From Candidatus Zixiibacteriota bacterium (lineage in GTDB: Bacteria > Zixibacteria > MSB-5A5 > WJJR01), in NCBI GenBank assembly GCA_020058315.1, contig JAGVEK010000002.1:1-40966 (forward strand): DNA of 40,966 nt. Direction: 5' to 3'. Shown piece by piece: positions 7,990 to 15,452 of the stretch. The notes under the pieces are model-generated. The model ran no database searches. It saw nothing but the letters and a program-made list of their open reading frames with translations, and was not told where the DNA came from. Numbering within the stretch: position 1 is the first letter of the stretch; each line of letters starts with the position of its first letter. The position numbers were made by a program, and so were the translations under genes.

Positions 7990-8012
7990 CTGGGCTACCC
8001 ATGGGCTACCTC
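7990..8012 (+). repeat. Putative integrase arm-type sites, left end
   Basis: Two tandem copies of CTGGGCTACC/ATGGGCTACC lie 62 bp inside the left core. The 23-bp block differs by one base from 40402-40424 near the right end. Repeats of this kind inside both ends of a tyrosine-recombinase element are typical arm sites for integrase or excisionase. No gene is seen in 7939-8119. Confidence 0.6.
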
Positions 8013-8119
8013 GCAACGGCGTCAAATGATTATATGAGGGTGAATCCGGACCATCCGACCACCTTCACATTTTGTGGGCGGTCGAATCCGATCCATACCT
8101 GCTTGGGAACTCCGGTTTG

Positions 8120-8860
8120 TCAAACGAAGTGTAGTAGCAGCCGGCCGATTGAGTTCGTCAGGTCTCTGGCAAACACGGCCAGCCATTTCTGAGAGTCATC
8201 GGCAAAGTGTGATTCGCTGAACCCATTGCGGGAGTTGGCAACTGCATTTGTCAGCGTCGGAATTGAGTTTACTATCTGCTCGGGAAACTCGCCTCGGGCT
8301 CTCAGCTTTTCGGTGATGTCATCTTTGACCACCTTGCAAAGCTGCATAAGGTCGCTTAGGCCGATACTCTGAGGCACATGCCGCCGCACATAGGTCTTGT
8401 ACAGGCCTTCGAGGCACGTGTAGGCGAGCGTGACAGCACGATTGAACTGCTGGGCATCAATCGCATGATCAATGTCCTTGAGGCTGTTATTCAGCTTTTC
8501 GGAGTTCCAAAGGTCCACCGGCACCACGGCAGCAGGGACCGCTTGCCCTCCGCCAAACACGACGGCTCGAATTTCTTCAACCTCATCCTTGGCATACGGT
8601 TCAAGCGCATCAATCAACAGTCTGAAAAGCTGGTATTTGTGCTGCTCGGGAAGCTCCTTGACGATTTCCCAGTAGAACGATTTACGGGAGGTGCTCTTTC
8701 CCTGCTGGTTCAATATTGGGATGAGCTGTTCGTAGCTTGGAATTCCAGGGTCCACCTGCTGTGCCATGCGAAGGAAGTTTGGACCACTGTGATAGGTTGG
8801 ACCTTCCCTGTTCAACAGAATGAACAGACGGTTGTAGGCTGCTATCCAGTTGACTGACAT
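8120..8860 (-). CDS. Abortive-infection C-terminal (Abi_C/HEPN-like) protein
   Basis: A 246-residue protein starting MSVNWIAAYNRLF. The C-terminal half (about 140-246) resembles the Abi_C domain, with LEGLYKTYVRRH, LSDLMQLCKVVKDDI and RNGFSESHFADDS. The last contains R211-N-x5-H218, a HEPN-type R-x(4-6)-H ribonuclease motif. The N-terminal half is alpha-helical and unrecognised. It is the last gene of a four-gene leftward operon and starts directly at the end of the previous gene (TAA then ATG). By analogy it would be the toxic RNA-cutting effector of a phage defence system; this role is inferred. Confidence 0.7.
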   Translation of the reverse strand: MSVNWIAAYNRLFILLNREGPTYHSGPNFLRMAQQVDPGIPSYEQLIPILNQQGKSTSRKSFYWEIVKELPEQHKYQLFRLLIDALEPYAKDEVEEIRAVVFGGGQAVPAAVVPVDLWNSEKLNNSLKDIDHAIDAQQFNRAVTLAYTCLEGLYKTYVRRHVPQSIGLSDLMQLCKVVKDDITEKLRARGEFPEQIVNSIPTLTNAVANSRNGFSESHFADDSQKWLAVFARDLTNSIGRLLLHFV

Positions 8861-9541
8861 TTACGCTAGGGGTGCAGGCAAACTGCTTCGCAATAAGGGC
8901 AATAGTTCGTTCAGGTGGTTGGCTGAAACTTTCATCGATCCGCTGCTTGTTAGGTGAATGGGGACGATTTGCGAGCCCATCATGACTTTTACTTGGACCA
9001 TTTCCAACACGAATTTCTTCTTCACTGAAATATGCTGCAATGCCTCTCTTACATCCCTCTCCCCCCTGAGAAGAATTTTTGCCCTGACACCGTCTTCAAG
9101 CTCGAGTCCGGAGACTTGAAGTGAATCAACAAGTATCTTCTGATCAATTCTCTGTTGGAACGCCTGCACCCAATCAAGCAGGTTGACTGAAACAGGAGTG
9201 ACAGTCAGGGAGAAGTTGCAAAGCTCAAGCAGCTTGCTAACGAATTCCTTGGTACTTCTTTGGGAATTGCGAAGCTCAATATTTGGGAATTCCGAAAACA
9301 AAGTGAAGTCGACGTCACGGTAAACAACCCTGTCAAACACTTCCTGGTTGCCAAAGGGATCAGTCGTAGTCTCTTGATAGGCCAGCTTCTCAATAAAACG
9401 AGCGTCGATAGCATTATCTCGAATGCGGTCAATTACGAAGCCGTCAAAGCTATTGGGAGCGAAAAGCTGAGTCTTCATTTTCGCTCCGAGAGTTCGAATG
9501 GACACGGGCCATTTGGCGCTCAACCAACGGACACGTTTCAT
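8861..9541 (-). CDS. Unrecognised protein, third gene of the putative defence operon
   Basis: A 226-residue soluble protein with no signal peptide or membrane segment and no motif I recognise. It is rich in charged residues, with a C-terminal stretch VLEMVQVKVMMGSQIVPIHL suggesting beta strands. The ATG at 9541 overlaps the preceding stop as ATGA, so the two genes are coupled. An internal ATG at 9478 (MKTQLFAPNSF) is an alternative start. It follows an acidic protein and precedes the Abi_C protein, so a role as adaptor or sensor is possible but only inferred. Confidence 0.7.
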   Translation of the reverse strand: MKRVRWLSAKWPVSIRTLGAKMKTQLFAPNSFDGFVIDRIRDNAIDARFIEKLAYQETTTDPFGNQEVFDRVVYRDVDFTLFSEFPNIELRNSQRSTKEFVSKLLELCNFSLTVTPVSVNLLDWVQAFQQRIDQKILVDSLQVSGLELEDGVRAKILLRGERDVREALQHISVKKKFVLEMVQVKVMMGSQIVPIHLTSSGSMKVSANHLNELLPLLRSSLPAPLA

Positions 9542-10677
9542 GGATCGATTTCTCCGGGTTGGTCAGCTTCGGGAATCTCCGGTACCAAGCCCTTACGAAT
9601 CTCCGCAATGGTAGCGTTCGCAGTCTGCTCAATGAGGGACAGGAGTTTCTCTTTAGCCTCAGCATCAATGGGCCTGAGAGTCTTGGTGTATTCACCTTCT
9701 GAAAAATTCAATGCTCCACGAACCGAGTATTTGAACCCCTTGCCATCCTCCGGCTCCTCGAATGCCGCCTCAAATTCGACTATCGGATACGGAATGGTCG
9801 TCTCCTTTGCTCGCCAGATAATTGAAGTTATGAAGAACCCCTTTTTGACAAGGCTTTGATATTCCTCCGAGGCCAGCAAAGTTTCACCCTTCAAGGCCAC
9901 ATTCCTTACAAGTGCCAGCGCCTCTTGTTTGGCTTGCTCCTTGTTCTGATCATCTTCGAGGTCCAATTCGTCCTCTTCGGGCTCCCTCTTGATGGGCTCC
10001 ACCTTCACGCTGGTGACATTGTCCAGTTTGAAGCCCTTAAGCTTGCTTATCAGCGACGTGAAGAATTCGGTCCTTGATGCGGCGCTCTTGAACTCGCCAA
10101 TTTCGATTGAATCGGTTGGTATATCGGTCTTCTTCTTGCCGTCCAGTTTGCCTTTTAATTTGGAAACAACCTCCTTTGCCTTGGCATTCGATGGCATGCG
10201 AATAACCGTCTTATCGCCATCAACATGGAACTCAATACCTGCCTCCTTGGGCGTACGTTGAACGAGTCTCGTCTTGCCGTAGTCAATTTCCGAGTATTTG
10301 ACGTTAACTACAAATTGATCGGTTCCCTTTGAGTGGGAAGTAATCGTTTCATCTGCAGGCGATTCGCTGGTGTACTCCTTAACCACCTCTTTTATTTCCT
10401 CAACCGTCAAGGCGGCATTCAGGGTAACTGACGTCAACTTCTCCGACCTGCCCGCGTGCTCGCGATGGTCAAGGATGATATTTAGGTCATGGTAGTCGTG
10501 CGGAAGCAGGGACAAATAATTTACGAGTGTCTCCCTACCATCCTTTGGCGAAAGAAATATTCCTCTATCTTTCGCAAGCTCGAGAACGACACCGGCGTGA
10601 ATTCTCTGCTTTGCAGACATAAGGACATCATAGATTTCCTTGTCGGTAGCGCAGTAAAGGAGATTGTTTTTAGACAT
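9538..10677 (-). CDS. Unrecognised protein with acidic linker, second gene of the putative defence operon
   Basis: The product has 379 residues from the ATG at 10677 (MSKNNLLYCATDKEIYDVL). An N-terminal segment (about 1-80) contains LVNYLSLLPHDYHDLNIIL. A middle region of Lys-rich alternating segments follows, then an acidic linker around residues 235-250 (EPEEDELDLEDDQNK), then a C-terminal domain. No catalytic motif was recognised. The start overlaps the stop of the nuclease-like gene by 8 bases, and its own stop overlaps the next start by 4, so the order and ratio of the four products look fixed. Confidence 0.72.
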   Translation of the reverse strand: MSKNNLLYCATDKEIYDVLMSAKQRIHAGVVLELAKDRGIFLSPKDGRETLVNYLSLLPHDYHDLNIILDHREHAGRSEKLTSVTLNAALTVEEIKEVVKEYTSESPADETITSHSKGTDQFVVNVKYSEIDYGKTRLVQRTPKEAGIEFHVDGDKTVIRMPSNAKAKEVVSKLKGKLDGKKKTDIPTDSIEIGEFKSAASRTEFFTSLISKLKGFKLDNVTSVKVEPIKREPEEDELDLEDDQNKEQAKQEALALVRNVALKGETLLASEEYQSLVKKGFFITSIIWRAKETTIPYPIVEFEAAFEEPEDGKGFKYSVRGALNFSEGEYTKTLRPIDAEAKEKLLSLIEQTANATIAEIRKGLVPEIPEADQPGEIDP

Positions 10678-11653
10678 TTTGCATGCCCAGTTCAAGCTCG
10701 GAAAATTTGGTACGAACGTCGTTGATCTGAGCAAACTTAATGGTATTCAGCCGATCACGAATTTCGGGGCCACCTTCATACTCGTCCACATACTGATCTT
10801 TGGCCTTTTCGAAAAACGCCGCAGCGTTTGGATGAGGGTCCAGCGTCTTGACATGGACATCGGTGTCACCCACCAGAACCTGGTAGTGCATCAGGTGGTC
10901 AATTAGATATAAAAACTCTTCAACCGATTCGCCACGCTTACGGTAGAAGATAACGAAGCCCTTGCGGTTTTGCTTCTTTGGGTCAGTGTATGAAAGAATA
11001 ATCCAAGGCGCGGTAAGCATTTCCAAGGTTCCCGCCTTGGCATGCTCAGGCTGAACATTCTTCCTTCTGACTAAATGCGGGTAGAAGAATTTGCAGTGTT
11101 CCCGGTCGGGAAGCTCGCCGGCACCACCTCGCATGTAAGCAATCTCATGATGAACATTGTTCAGCCAGAAGATATCCCGTGGCCCGAACACAACGATCTT
11201 TGACTTGCTTGGAATATCTAGCTTTTCGTTCTTCACCTGTCCAAGCAGGCCACCAAAGTCCTTGTCGTATTCACCATCGTGGTTGTAGACAAAGAGAAGA
11301 CCGCAAATTTCTGGTGATACATGGTCGTGGAGAAACTTTGCCCTAAATTCATCGCTTTTTTCGGCACAGCTTAAGCCGCGCGCGAGACTCTCAATTGCTG
11401 CCCGAATGGCACCAACGGATATTGACCCCTTGGCGTAGCTTTTGAGGTCGCAGTTCACGTAGGTTCTTGCCTGTGAGTACGGCTCTTCATAGTAAAAAAC
11501 AACATCCGAGGGATGTGTTTCCGCCTTGTGCACCTCCTTATTCTCGCAAGGCCAGTTCAGATTCGTTGGACCCATCTTTTGCCATAGGAACTCTGCGAAG
11601 AGTTCCTTTGACAGTTTCTCGGCCATCTTTGCAATATTGGTAGTTTCTGCCAT
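10670..11653 (-). CDS. Putative PD-(D/E)xK-fold nuclease, first gene of the putative defence operon
   Basis: The product has 327 residues. The N-terminal region shows the pattern of a PD-(D/E)xK nuclease: a helix with E21 (LFAEFLW), then HPSDVVFYY (D50), then a strand ending NCDLKSY (D69-x-K71). The rest (about 75-327) is unassigned and contains VFGPRDIFWLNN and hydrophobic strands. GAGGGA precedes the ATG at 11653. It heads the leftward four-gene operon. It could cut phage DNA or be a restriction-like sensor; the fold is inferred from motifs only. Base composition is visibly more AT-rich than the Zorya and relaxase regions. Confidence 0.68.
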   Translation of the reverse strand: MAETTNIAKMAEKLSKELFAEFLWQKMGPTNLNWPCENKEVHKAETHPSDVVFYYEEPYSQARTYVNCDLKSYAKGSISVGAIRAAIESLARGLSCAEKSDEFRAKFLHDHVSPEICGLLFVYNHDGEYDKDFGGLLGQVKNEKLDIPSKSKIVVFGPRDIFWLNNVHHEIAYMRGGAGELPDREHCKFFYPHLVRRKNVQPEHAKAGTLEMLTAPWIILSYTDPKKQNRKGFVIFYRKRGESVEEFLYLIDHLMHYQVLVGDTDVHVKTLDPHPNAAAFFEKAKDQYVDEYEGGPEIRDRLNTIKFAQINDVRTKFSELELGMQNV

Positions 11654-11991
11654 GTTCCCTCGTCACCATGTAGGTTCGGAAATTTCGCCGAGAGGATCCA
11701 CCACTCCCTTGGCGGCATGTGAACTAAGTCCTTCGTATCGGTGGCCGAATAGCTGTTTGCCCTTCTTGCCGTCTGCAACAATCATATACCCAAAGCATGA
11801 CCGGCAATCACTGCGTCATCACGTTGACGAAGCACCATTCCGCCGAAACACAATAGGACAAAACACTACAAGAGGATGGGGGTAGCGCTGCCTAACCCCG
11901 CCTCTCACAAAGTACCGAATCACTGTCTTGGACCACACTTACAAGTCATTGCGGCTAACGTCGTAGGGGTGCGTTCATAAAAAGCGCCAAA
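11654..11991. other. Intergenic region, probable promoter of the four-gene operon
   Basis: 338 bases with no convincing gene on either strand. The leftward operon promoter should lie here, but no strong -35/-10 pair stands out. Around 11870-11910 an imperfect hairpin (GAGG-TGGGG paired with CCCC-GCCTC) could terminate the gene coming from the right. Confidence 0.4.
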
Positions 11992-12852
11992 TCAGGCCTG
12001 CAATTTCCTTAGGACTTTTTCAGTCGACCGAAAAATTTGCTCAGCCTCCTCCGCGGCCTCCCTCGCCTCTTTCTCGTTCGCGGACCAGCGGGCCAGACTC
12101 TCCAAATATCCCGACAGGGACATCCACTCGAACGGCTCGTCAGTGGGGCCGCAAAGCAGGGCCTGGATGAAGTCGTAAGGACGGCGGTCGGCCGGTCGGC
12201 AGAAGAGCCACTCCTCGTCGGGGTCCGCGTTTAGAAGAAAGTCCTGGAGGCTGGCGAAGAGGCAGCGGTTCGTTTGGACGGCTACGCCCATGTCCGTCAG
12301 CGCCTTGATCCTTGCGTTCTCGGCCTTCATTGATTTTGGGCCTCGCTTGCGAGGCGCTGCGGATGATGCGCCGCCGAACATCCCGAACAAGGCGGCGAGC
12401 CCCGGCGGCTCCGCCATCACGGGAGCCTCCGACACCCCCTGTCGGGATTCCGTTGCTCCCTCATCTGCCACGCTTGAACTAGGGGGCTGGAATGCCGCCC
12501 TAGGGGGCTGGAATGCCGCCCGAGGTGCCTGGTGCGCCGGCCAAGGCTCCCCTATCCTCTTGCAGAACTCATCCCCCATGAGCAAGGCCAACGTCCGCTC
12601 CGCGGCCGAGAGGCCGTTTGAGTTGTGCCTCTTGGCATATTCAAGAAGGTCGGTCACGGCATAGACGACCTTGCCGCCGCGGCGCTGAAACGGAATTTTC
12701 GCCTTGCCGTCAGGTTCCCTGCGGCTTGTCAGCCGCTGGCTTTTGAGGGCCGACACGGAAAGGTGAACCATCATCCCAGCCTGCTGTGTGTTGACCGCGC
12801 AAAACGGCCCTTCCACGGCCGCCTTGGCCATGACGTCATCAAACACTGTCAT
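11992..12852 (-). CDS. AlpA/excisionase-like DNA-binding protein with long C-terminal region
   Basis: A 286-residue protein starting MTVFDDVMAKAAVEGPF. Residues about 25-75 (MMVHLSVSALKSQRLTSRR, then GGKVVYAVTDLLEYAKR) have the pattern of AlpA/excisionase-type winged-helix domains, similar in layout to the gene at 38063-38692. A Pro/Ala-rich linker follows with the peptide RAAFQPP repeated twice, then a C-terminal region ending in a helix (EKEAREAAEEAEQIF). It diverges from the AcrVA2-like gene across 146 bases, so it may regulate that operon. Its function is not established. Confidence 0.65.
   Translation of the reverse strand: MTVFDDVMAKAAVEGPFCAVNTQQAGMMVHLSVSALKSQRLTSRREPDGKAKIPFQRRGGKVVYAVTDLLEYAKRHNSNGLSAAERTLALLMGDEFCKRIGEPWPAHQAPRAAFQPPRAAFQPPSSSVADEGATESRQGVSEAPVMAEPPGLAALFGMFGGASSAAPRKRGPKSMKAENARIKALTDMGVAVQTNRCLFASLQDFLLNADPDEEWLFCRPADRRPYDFIQALLCGPTDEPFEWMSLSGYLESLARWSANEKEAREAAEEAEQIFRSTEKVLRKLQA
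12480..12521. repeat. Perfect 21-bp tandem duplication inside the AlpA-like gene
   Basis: The unit beginning TAGGGGGCTGGAATGCCGCC occurs at 12480-12500 and 12501-12521. It adds exactly seven codons (read on the minus strand as the doubled RAAFQPP), so the frame is kept. It looks like a recent slippage event in a linker. Confidence 0.85.
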
Positions 12853-12998
12853 CGCTTACCCCCTTTTGTTCTTTTTGTCAAAACAAGGTGCCAGATTACC
12901 TCAAACGACTATAGCCGCCGGCATTTTCACCCGAGTTTCGACTCGCCCCCCCGCCATCCGGAGACTGCGTTCCTTCACCACACACAAGGAGCGCAATC

Positions 12999-14156
12999 AT
13001 GAGCAATGCAACCGCAGCAACCGCAAGAGAACTCGTTTTCGAGGTCACGGACCAAGGCGACATCACGTCCTTTATCCGCGGCAAGCCCGCAGCGACAAAC
13101 GCAAAGCCCGAAGCATGCGTGCCGCGTGAATTCCTCAACAGATTGTCGGCGGCGAATCCTGGCCTTTGGAAACTGGTCGACGATGTTCGTCGCCGGATGA
13201 TCGCCGAAAAGAAAGGGTGGCCTGAGTGGTGTTTCCTGCCGGATTGGGGATGGACGGCTGTCGCAATTGAGAACGAGACGATCAGGCACAAAGATTTTTC
13301 GCCGACGGGCACGGATTTCGTCGAACACATGTATCGGGCGAAAACCGAACAGACCTTTTTCGGAACATGGCGGCTGACCCAGGGGGCCTATCGCTTCGAT
13401 CCGACGCTTTACAAGGCCTTGCTCGAAACACCGCTGACGGGAAACATCCCTTCCGAGATTCTCACCCGCTTGCCGGAATGGGCCGTCTACATCGAGACAC
13501 CCGACATCAAGCATCCCTCGGGCATGCCGTTGGACGGATTCGGGGCGTGCCTGTGCCATGAGCCGACCCTGGGCGACTGGATCGAGTTCCACCTGTTCGT
13601 CGCCATGCCCGACGGCAGCCGCCAACGCGGGTCGCACAGCGTCGTGCTCAATGGCGGGACCATCGAGGAGTCAGGTAAATGGATTGACGGGGAAAACGCG
13701 CTTGTATCCGAATTTCTGGGCACCGCCAACCCCACGTCCCCCTTCGACGAGAAAGCCTGGACGCCATTTGTCGGAAAGCTGCTCTCACTGCTGTTGTGGC
13801 TTTGCAGCGAGGAGCCGGAAATCGGATCGGGCACGCCTCCGAAACTTCCGACGCCGGTGAGGACAAAGAAGGGTCAGCGGTTCTTCCCGGCCGCCCAACC
13901 CAAGGTTTGGGACGTCGGCGTCCGGATCGGGGCCGCCCTCAACGCCGCCGCCGCAATCGCCAAAGCCTCCGGCGACGAAGAGGACGAGGCCGACCCGCGT
14001 GCACGCCCTCGAGGACACATCAGGCGGGCTCACTGGCACACATACCGCACCGGCCCGGGGGGTTCCGTGCGAAAGCTCCGATGGATGTCACCCATCCTCG
14101 TGAACATGCGGACCTGCGACGACCTGCCGGCCGTGATCCATCCCGTAATAAACTAA
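12999..14156 (+). CDS. AcrVA2-family anti-CRISPR-like protein
   Basis: The 385-residue protein matches in order the motifs I know from Moraxella AcrVA2: GTWRLTQGAYRFDP, LTRLPEWAVYIETPDI, KLLSLLLWLCSEEPEI and the C-terminal HIRRAHWHTYRTGPGG then VRKLRWMSPILVN. AcrVA2 inhibits type V-A CRISPR by driving loss of Cas12a mRNA during translation; homologues are common on plasmids. The N-terminal 60 residues or so extend beyond the Moraxella protein. AAGGAG precedes the ATG. It heads a rightward trio with 14172-14936 and the thermonuclease. Whether it acts on Cas12a or another nascent protein is unknown. Confidence 0.8.
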   Translation: MSNATAATARELVFEVTDQGDITSFIRGKPAATNAKPEACVPREFLNRLSAANPGLWKLVDDVRRRMIAEKKGWPEWCFLPDWGWTAVAIENETIRHKDFSPTGTDFVEHMYRAKTEQTFFGTWRLTQGAYRFDPTLYKALLETPLTGNIPSEILTRLPEWAVYIETPDIKHPSGMPLDGFGACLCHEPTLGDWIEFHLFVAMPDGSRQRGSHSVVLNGGTIEESGKWIDGENALVSEFLGTANPTSPFDEKAWTPFVGKLLSLLLWLCSEEPEIGSGTPPKLPTPVRTKKGQRFFPAAQPKVWDVGVRIGAALNAAAAIAKASGDEEDEADPRARPRGHIRRAHWHTYRTGPGGSVRKLRWMSPILVNMRTCDDLPAVIHPVIN

Positions 14157-14171
14157 TCCAAGGAGAATGAA

Positions 14172-14936
14172 ATGAGCAATTTTGTCGATTACGAAATTCA
14201 CATGGTCGGCACCGCCGACGCGTTGCGGGCAGCGGTCCAGGTCATTGCAACGACGGTTGCGAAACACGGCGATGGTGCTAAGCACGGAAACTGGAATTGG
14301 GGGGGAATTCCAACCATCGAGGACGGGTACTCCGATGCTGATTTCGGGTTCGTATCCTGTCGGATGCAGATTCAGGAAATTTGCAAGGGGCTGATCATTG
14401 TCTCAAAGGTATTTCCGGAAATGAAAATTTTCGTGAACGAACAATGCACCGACGGATGCGTTGAATCCCGTCTGAACTTGATCGCGAAGGGCAAGGAAAA
14501 AGGACTCCTCGAGTCTTGTAACACCCCGTTCTATCTGGAGGAATTCTTGGCGATTTTCGAATTGCGTCGCCGCAAGGACGCCGAATCGCTTGCTGGGATC
14601 ATCGGCGCGATGATCCGAACGTGCCATGCCGGAGACGACTACATGGCCCTAAGCCTCGACACCATGGCCAAGGAGGTGACGTCGGTCATCAAGAAAAACC
14701 CCGCCTTGGCGACCGATCCGCAGACCCTCGAACTTCTTCAAACGCTCTGTCCGATGCTGCAGAACCTTTGCGGACCCGATGAGGACGAATACGAAGGCAT
14801 GCGATTTAAATACGCGGAAGGGCTCGAGACCGCCTTTGAGGCCGCGGCTTTGTCACTGTCGACAAAGAAGGCCCTCAAGACCGCCGGCAAGGGGAAGGGC
14901 AGGAAATGCCGGCCAGTGTCGGAGGCCTCGGTATGA
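14172..14936 (+). CDS. Unrecognised protein between AcrVA2-like and thermonuclease genes
   Basis: A 254-residue protein with an AAGGAG ribosome site. The N-terminus (VDYEIHMVGTADALRAAVQVI, then WNWGGIPT) suggests an alpha/beta, perhaps ferredoxin-like domain. The middle is helical, and the C-terminal tail is basic (KTAGKGKGRKCRP). Several cysteines are spread out, with no metal-site spacing I can name. It starts 15 bases after the AcrVA2-like gene, and its stop overlaps the next start (ATGA), so the three are one operon. An anti-defence or host-takeover role is possible from context alone. Confidence 0.65.
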   Translation: MSNFVDYEIHMVGTADALRAAVQVIATTVAKHGDGAKHGNWNWGGIPTIEDGYSDADFGFVSCRMQIQEICKGLIIVSKVFPEMKIFVNEQCTDGCVESRLNLIAKGKEKGLLESCNTPFYLEEFLAIFELRRRKDAESLAGIIGAMIRTCHAGDDYMALSLDTMAKEVTSVIKKNPALATDPQTLELLQTLCPMLQNLCGPDEDEYEGMRFKYAEGLETAFEAAALSLSTKKALKTAGKGKGRKCRPVSEASV

Positions 14937-15421
14937 GCCGCTGGCTTTTGCTTTCCGCGGTTCTGGCCGCCACGATTCAACCGGCGTATTGCGGTACGCT
15001 TTCAGGCCGGGTCGTGGCGGTCTCCGACGGGGACACCCTCACCGTCCTCGATAGCGAAAACAGGCAACACAAAATCCGTGTCGCCGGCATCGACGCACCC
15101 GAGCGAAAGCAACCGTTCCGACAGCGTTCCAAAAGCGGGCTATCGGATTGCTCATTTGGGAAAACGGTGGAGATCGTCGGCGACAAACGGGACAAATATC
15201 GCCGGACCGTAGGCAAGGTGATCGCCGACAGCCGTGACTGCGGACTCGCTCAGGTCAATGCCGGCCTTGCTTGGCATTACAAGGCATATGAGCGGGAGCA
15301 GCCGAAGGCCGACCGTGAGGCCTATTCCCAAGCGGAGGATGCGGCCAGGAAGGCAGGGGTGGGCCTTTGGTCGGAGCCCTCCCCCGTCCCGCCATGGGAA
15401 TGGCGAAAGGGGCGGCGGTAA
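14933..15421 (+). CDS. Secreted thermonuclease-family (SNase-like) nuclease
   Basis: The 162-residue product begins with a signal peptide (MSRWLLLSAVLAATIQPAYC) followed by an SNase domain: GRVVAVSDGDTLTVLD, HKIRVAGIDAPERKQPF (catalytic Arg and Asp region), RDKYRRTVGKV and GLAWHYKAY. Such nucleases are common on conjugative plasmids and act in the periplasm or outside the cell. The ATG at 14933 overlaps the previous stop as ATGA. It converges on zorD with 31 bases between the stops. Confidence 0.88.
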   Translation: MSRWLLLSAVLAATIQPAYCGTLSGRVVAVSDGDTLTVLDSENRQHKIRVAGIDAPERKQPFRQRSKSGLSDCSFGKTVEIVGDKRDKYRRTVGKVIADSRDCGLAQVNAGLAWHYKAYEREQPKADREAYSQAEDAARKAGVGLWSEPSPVPPWEWRKGRR

Positions 15422-15452
15422 CGGCGATTAAGAAGCAACTGGTCCGGCTCGC

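Noticed and set aside
9260..9859. Plus-strand open frame of 199 codons within the four-gene operon
   Set aside because: It crosses two overlapping minus-strand genes and shows no domain; the tight overlaps on the minus strand are better evidence of coding.
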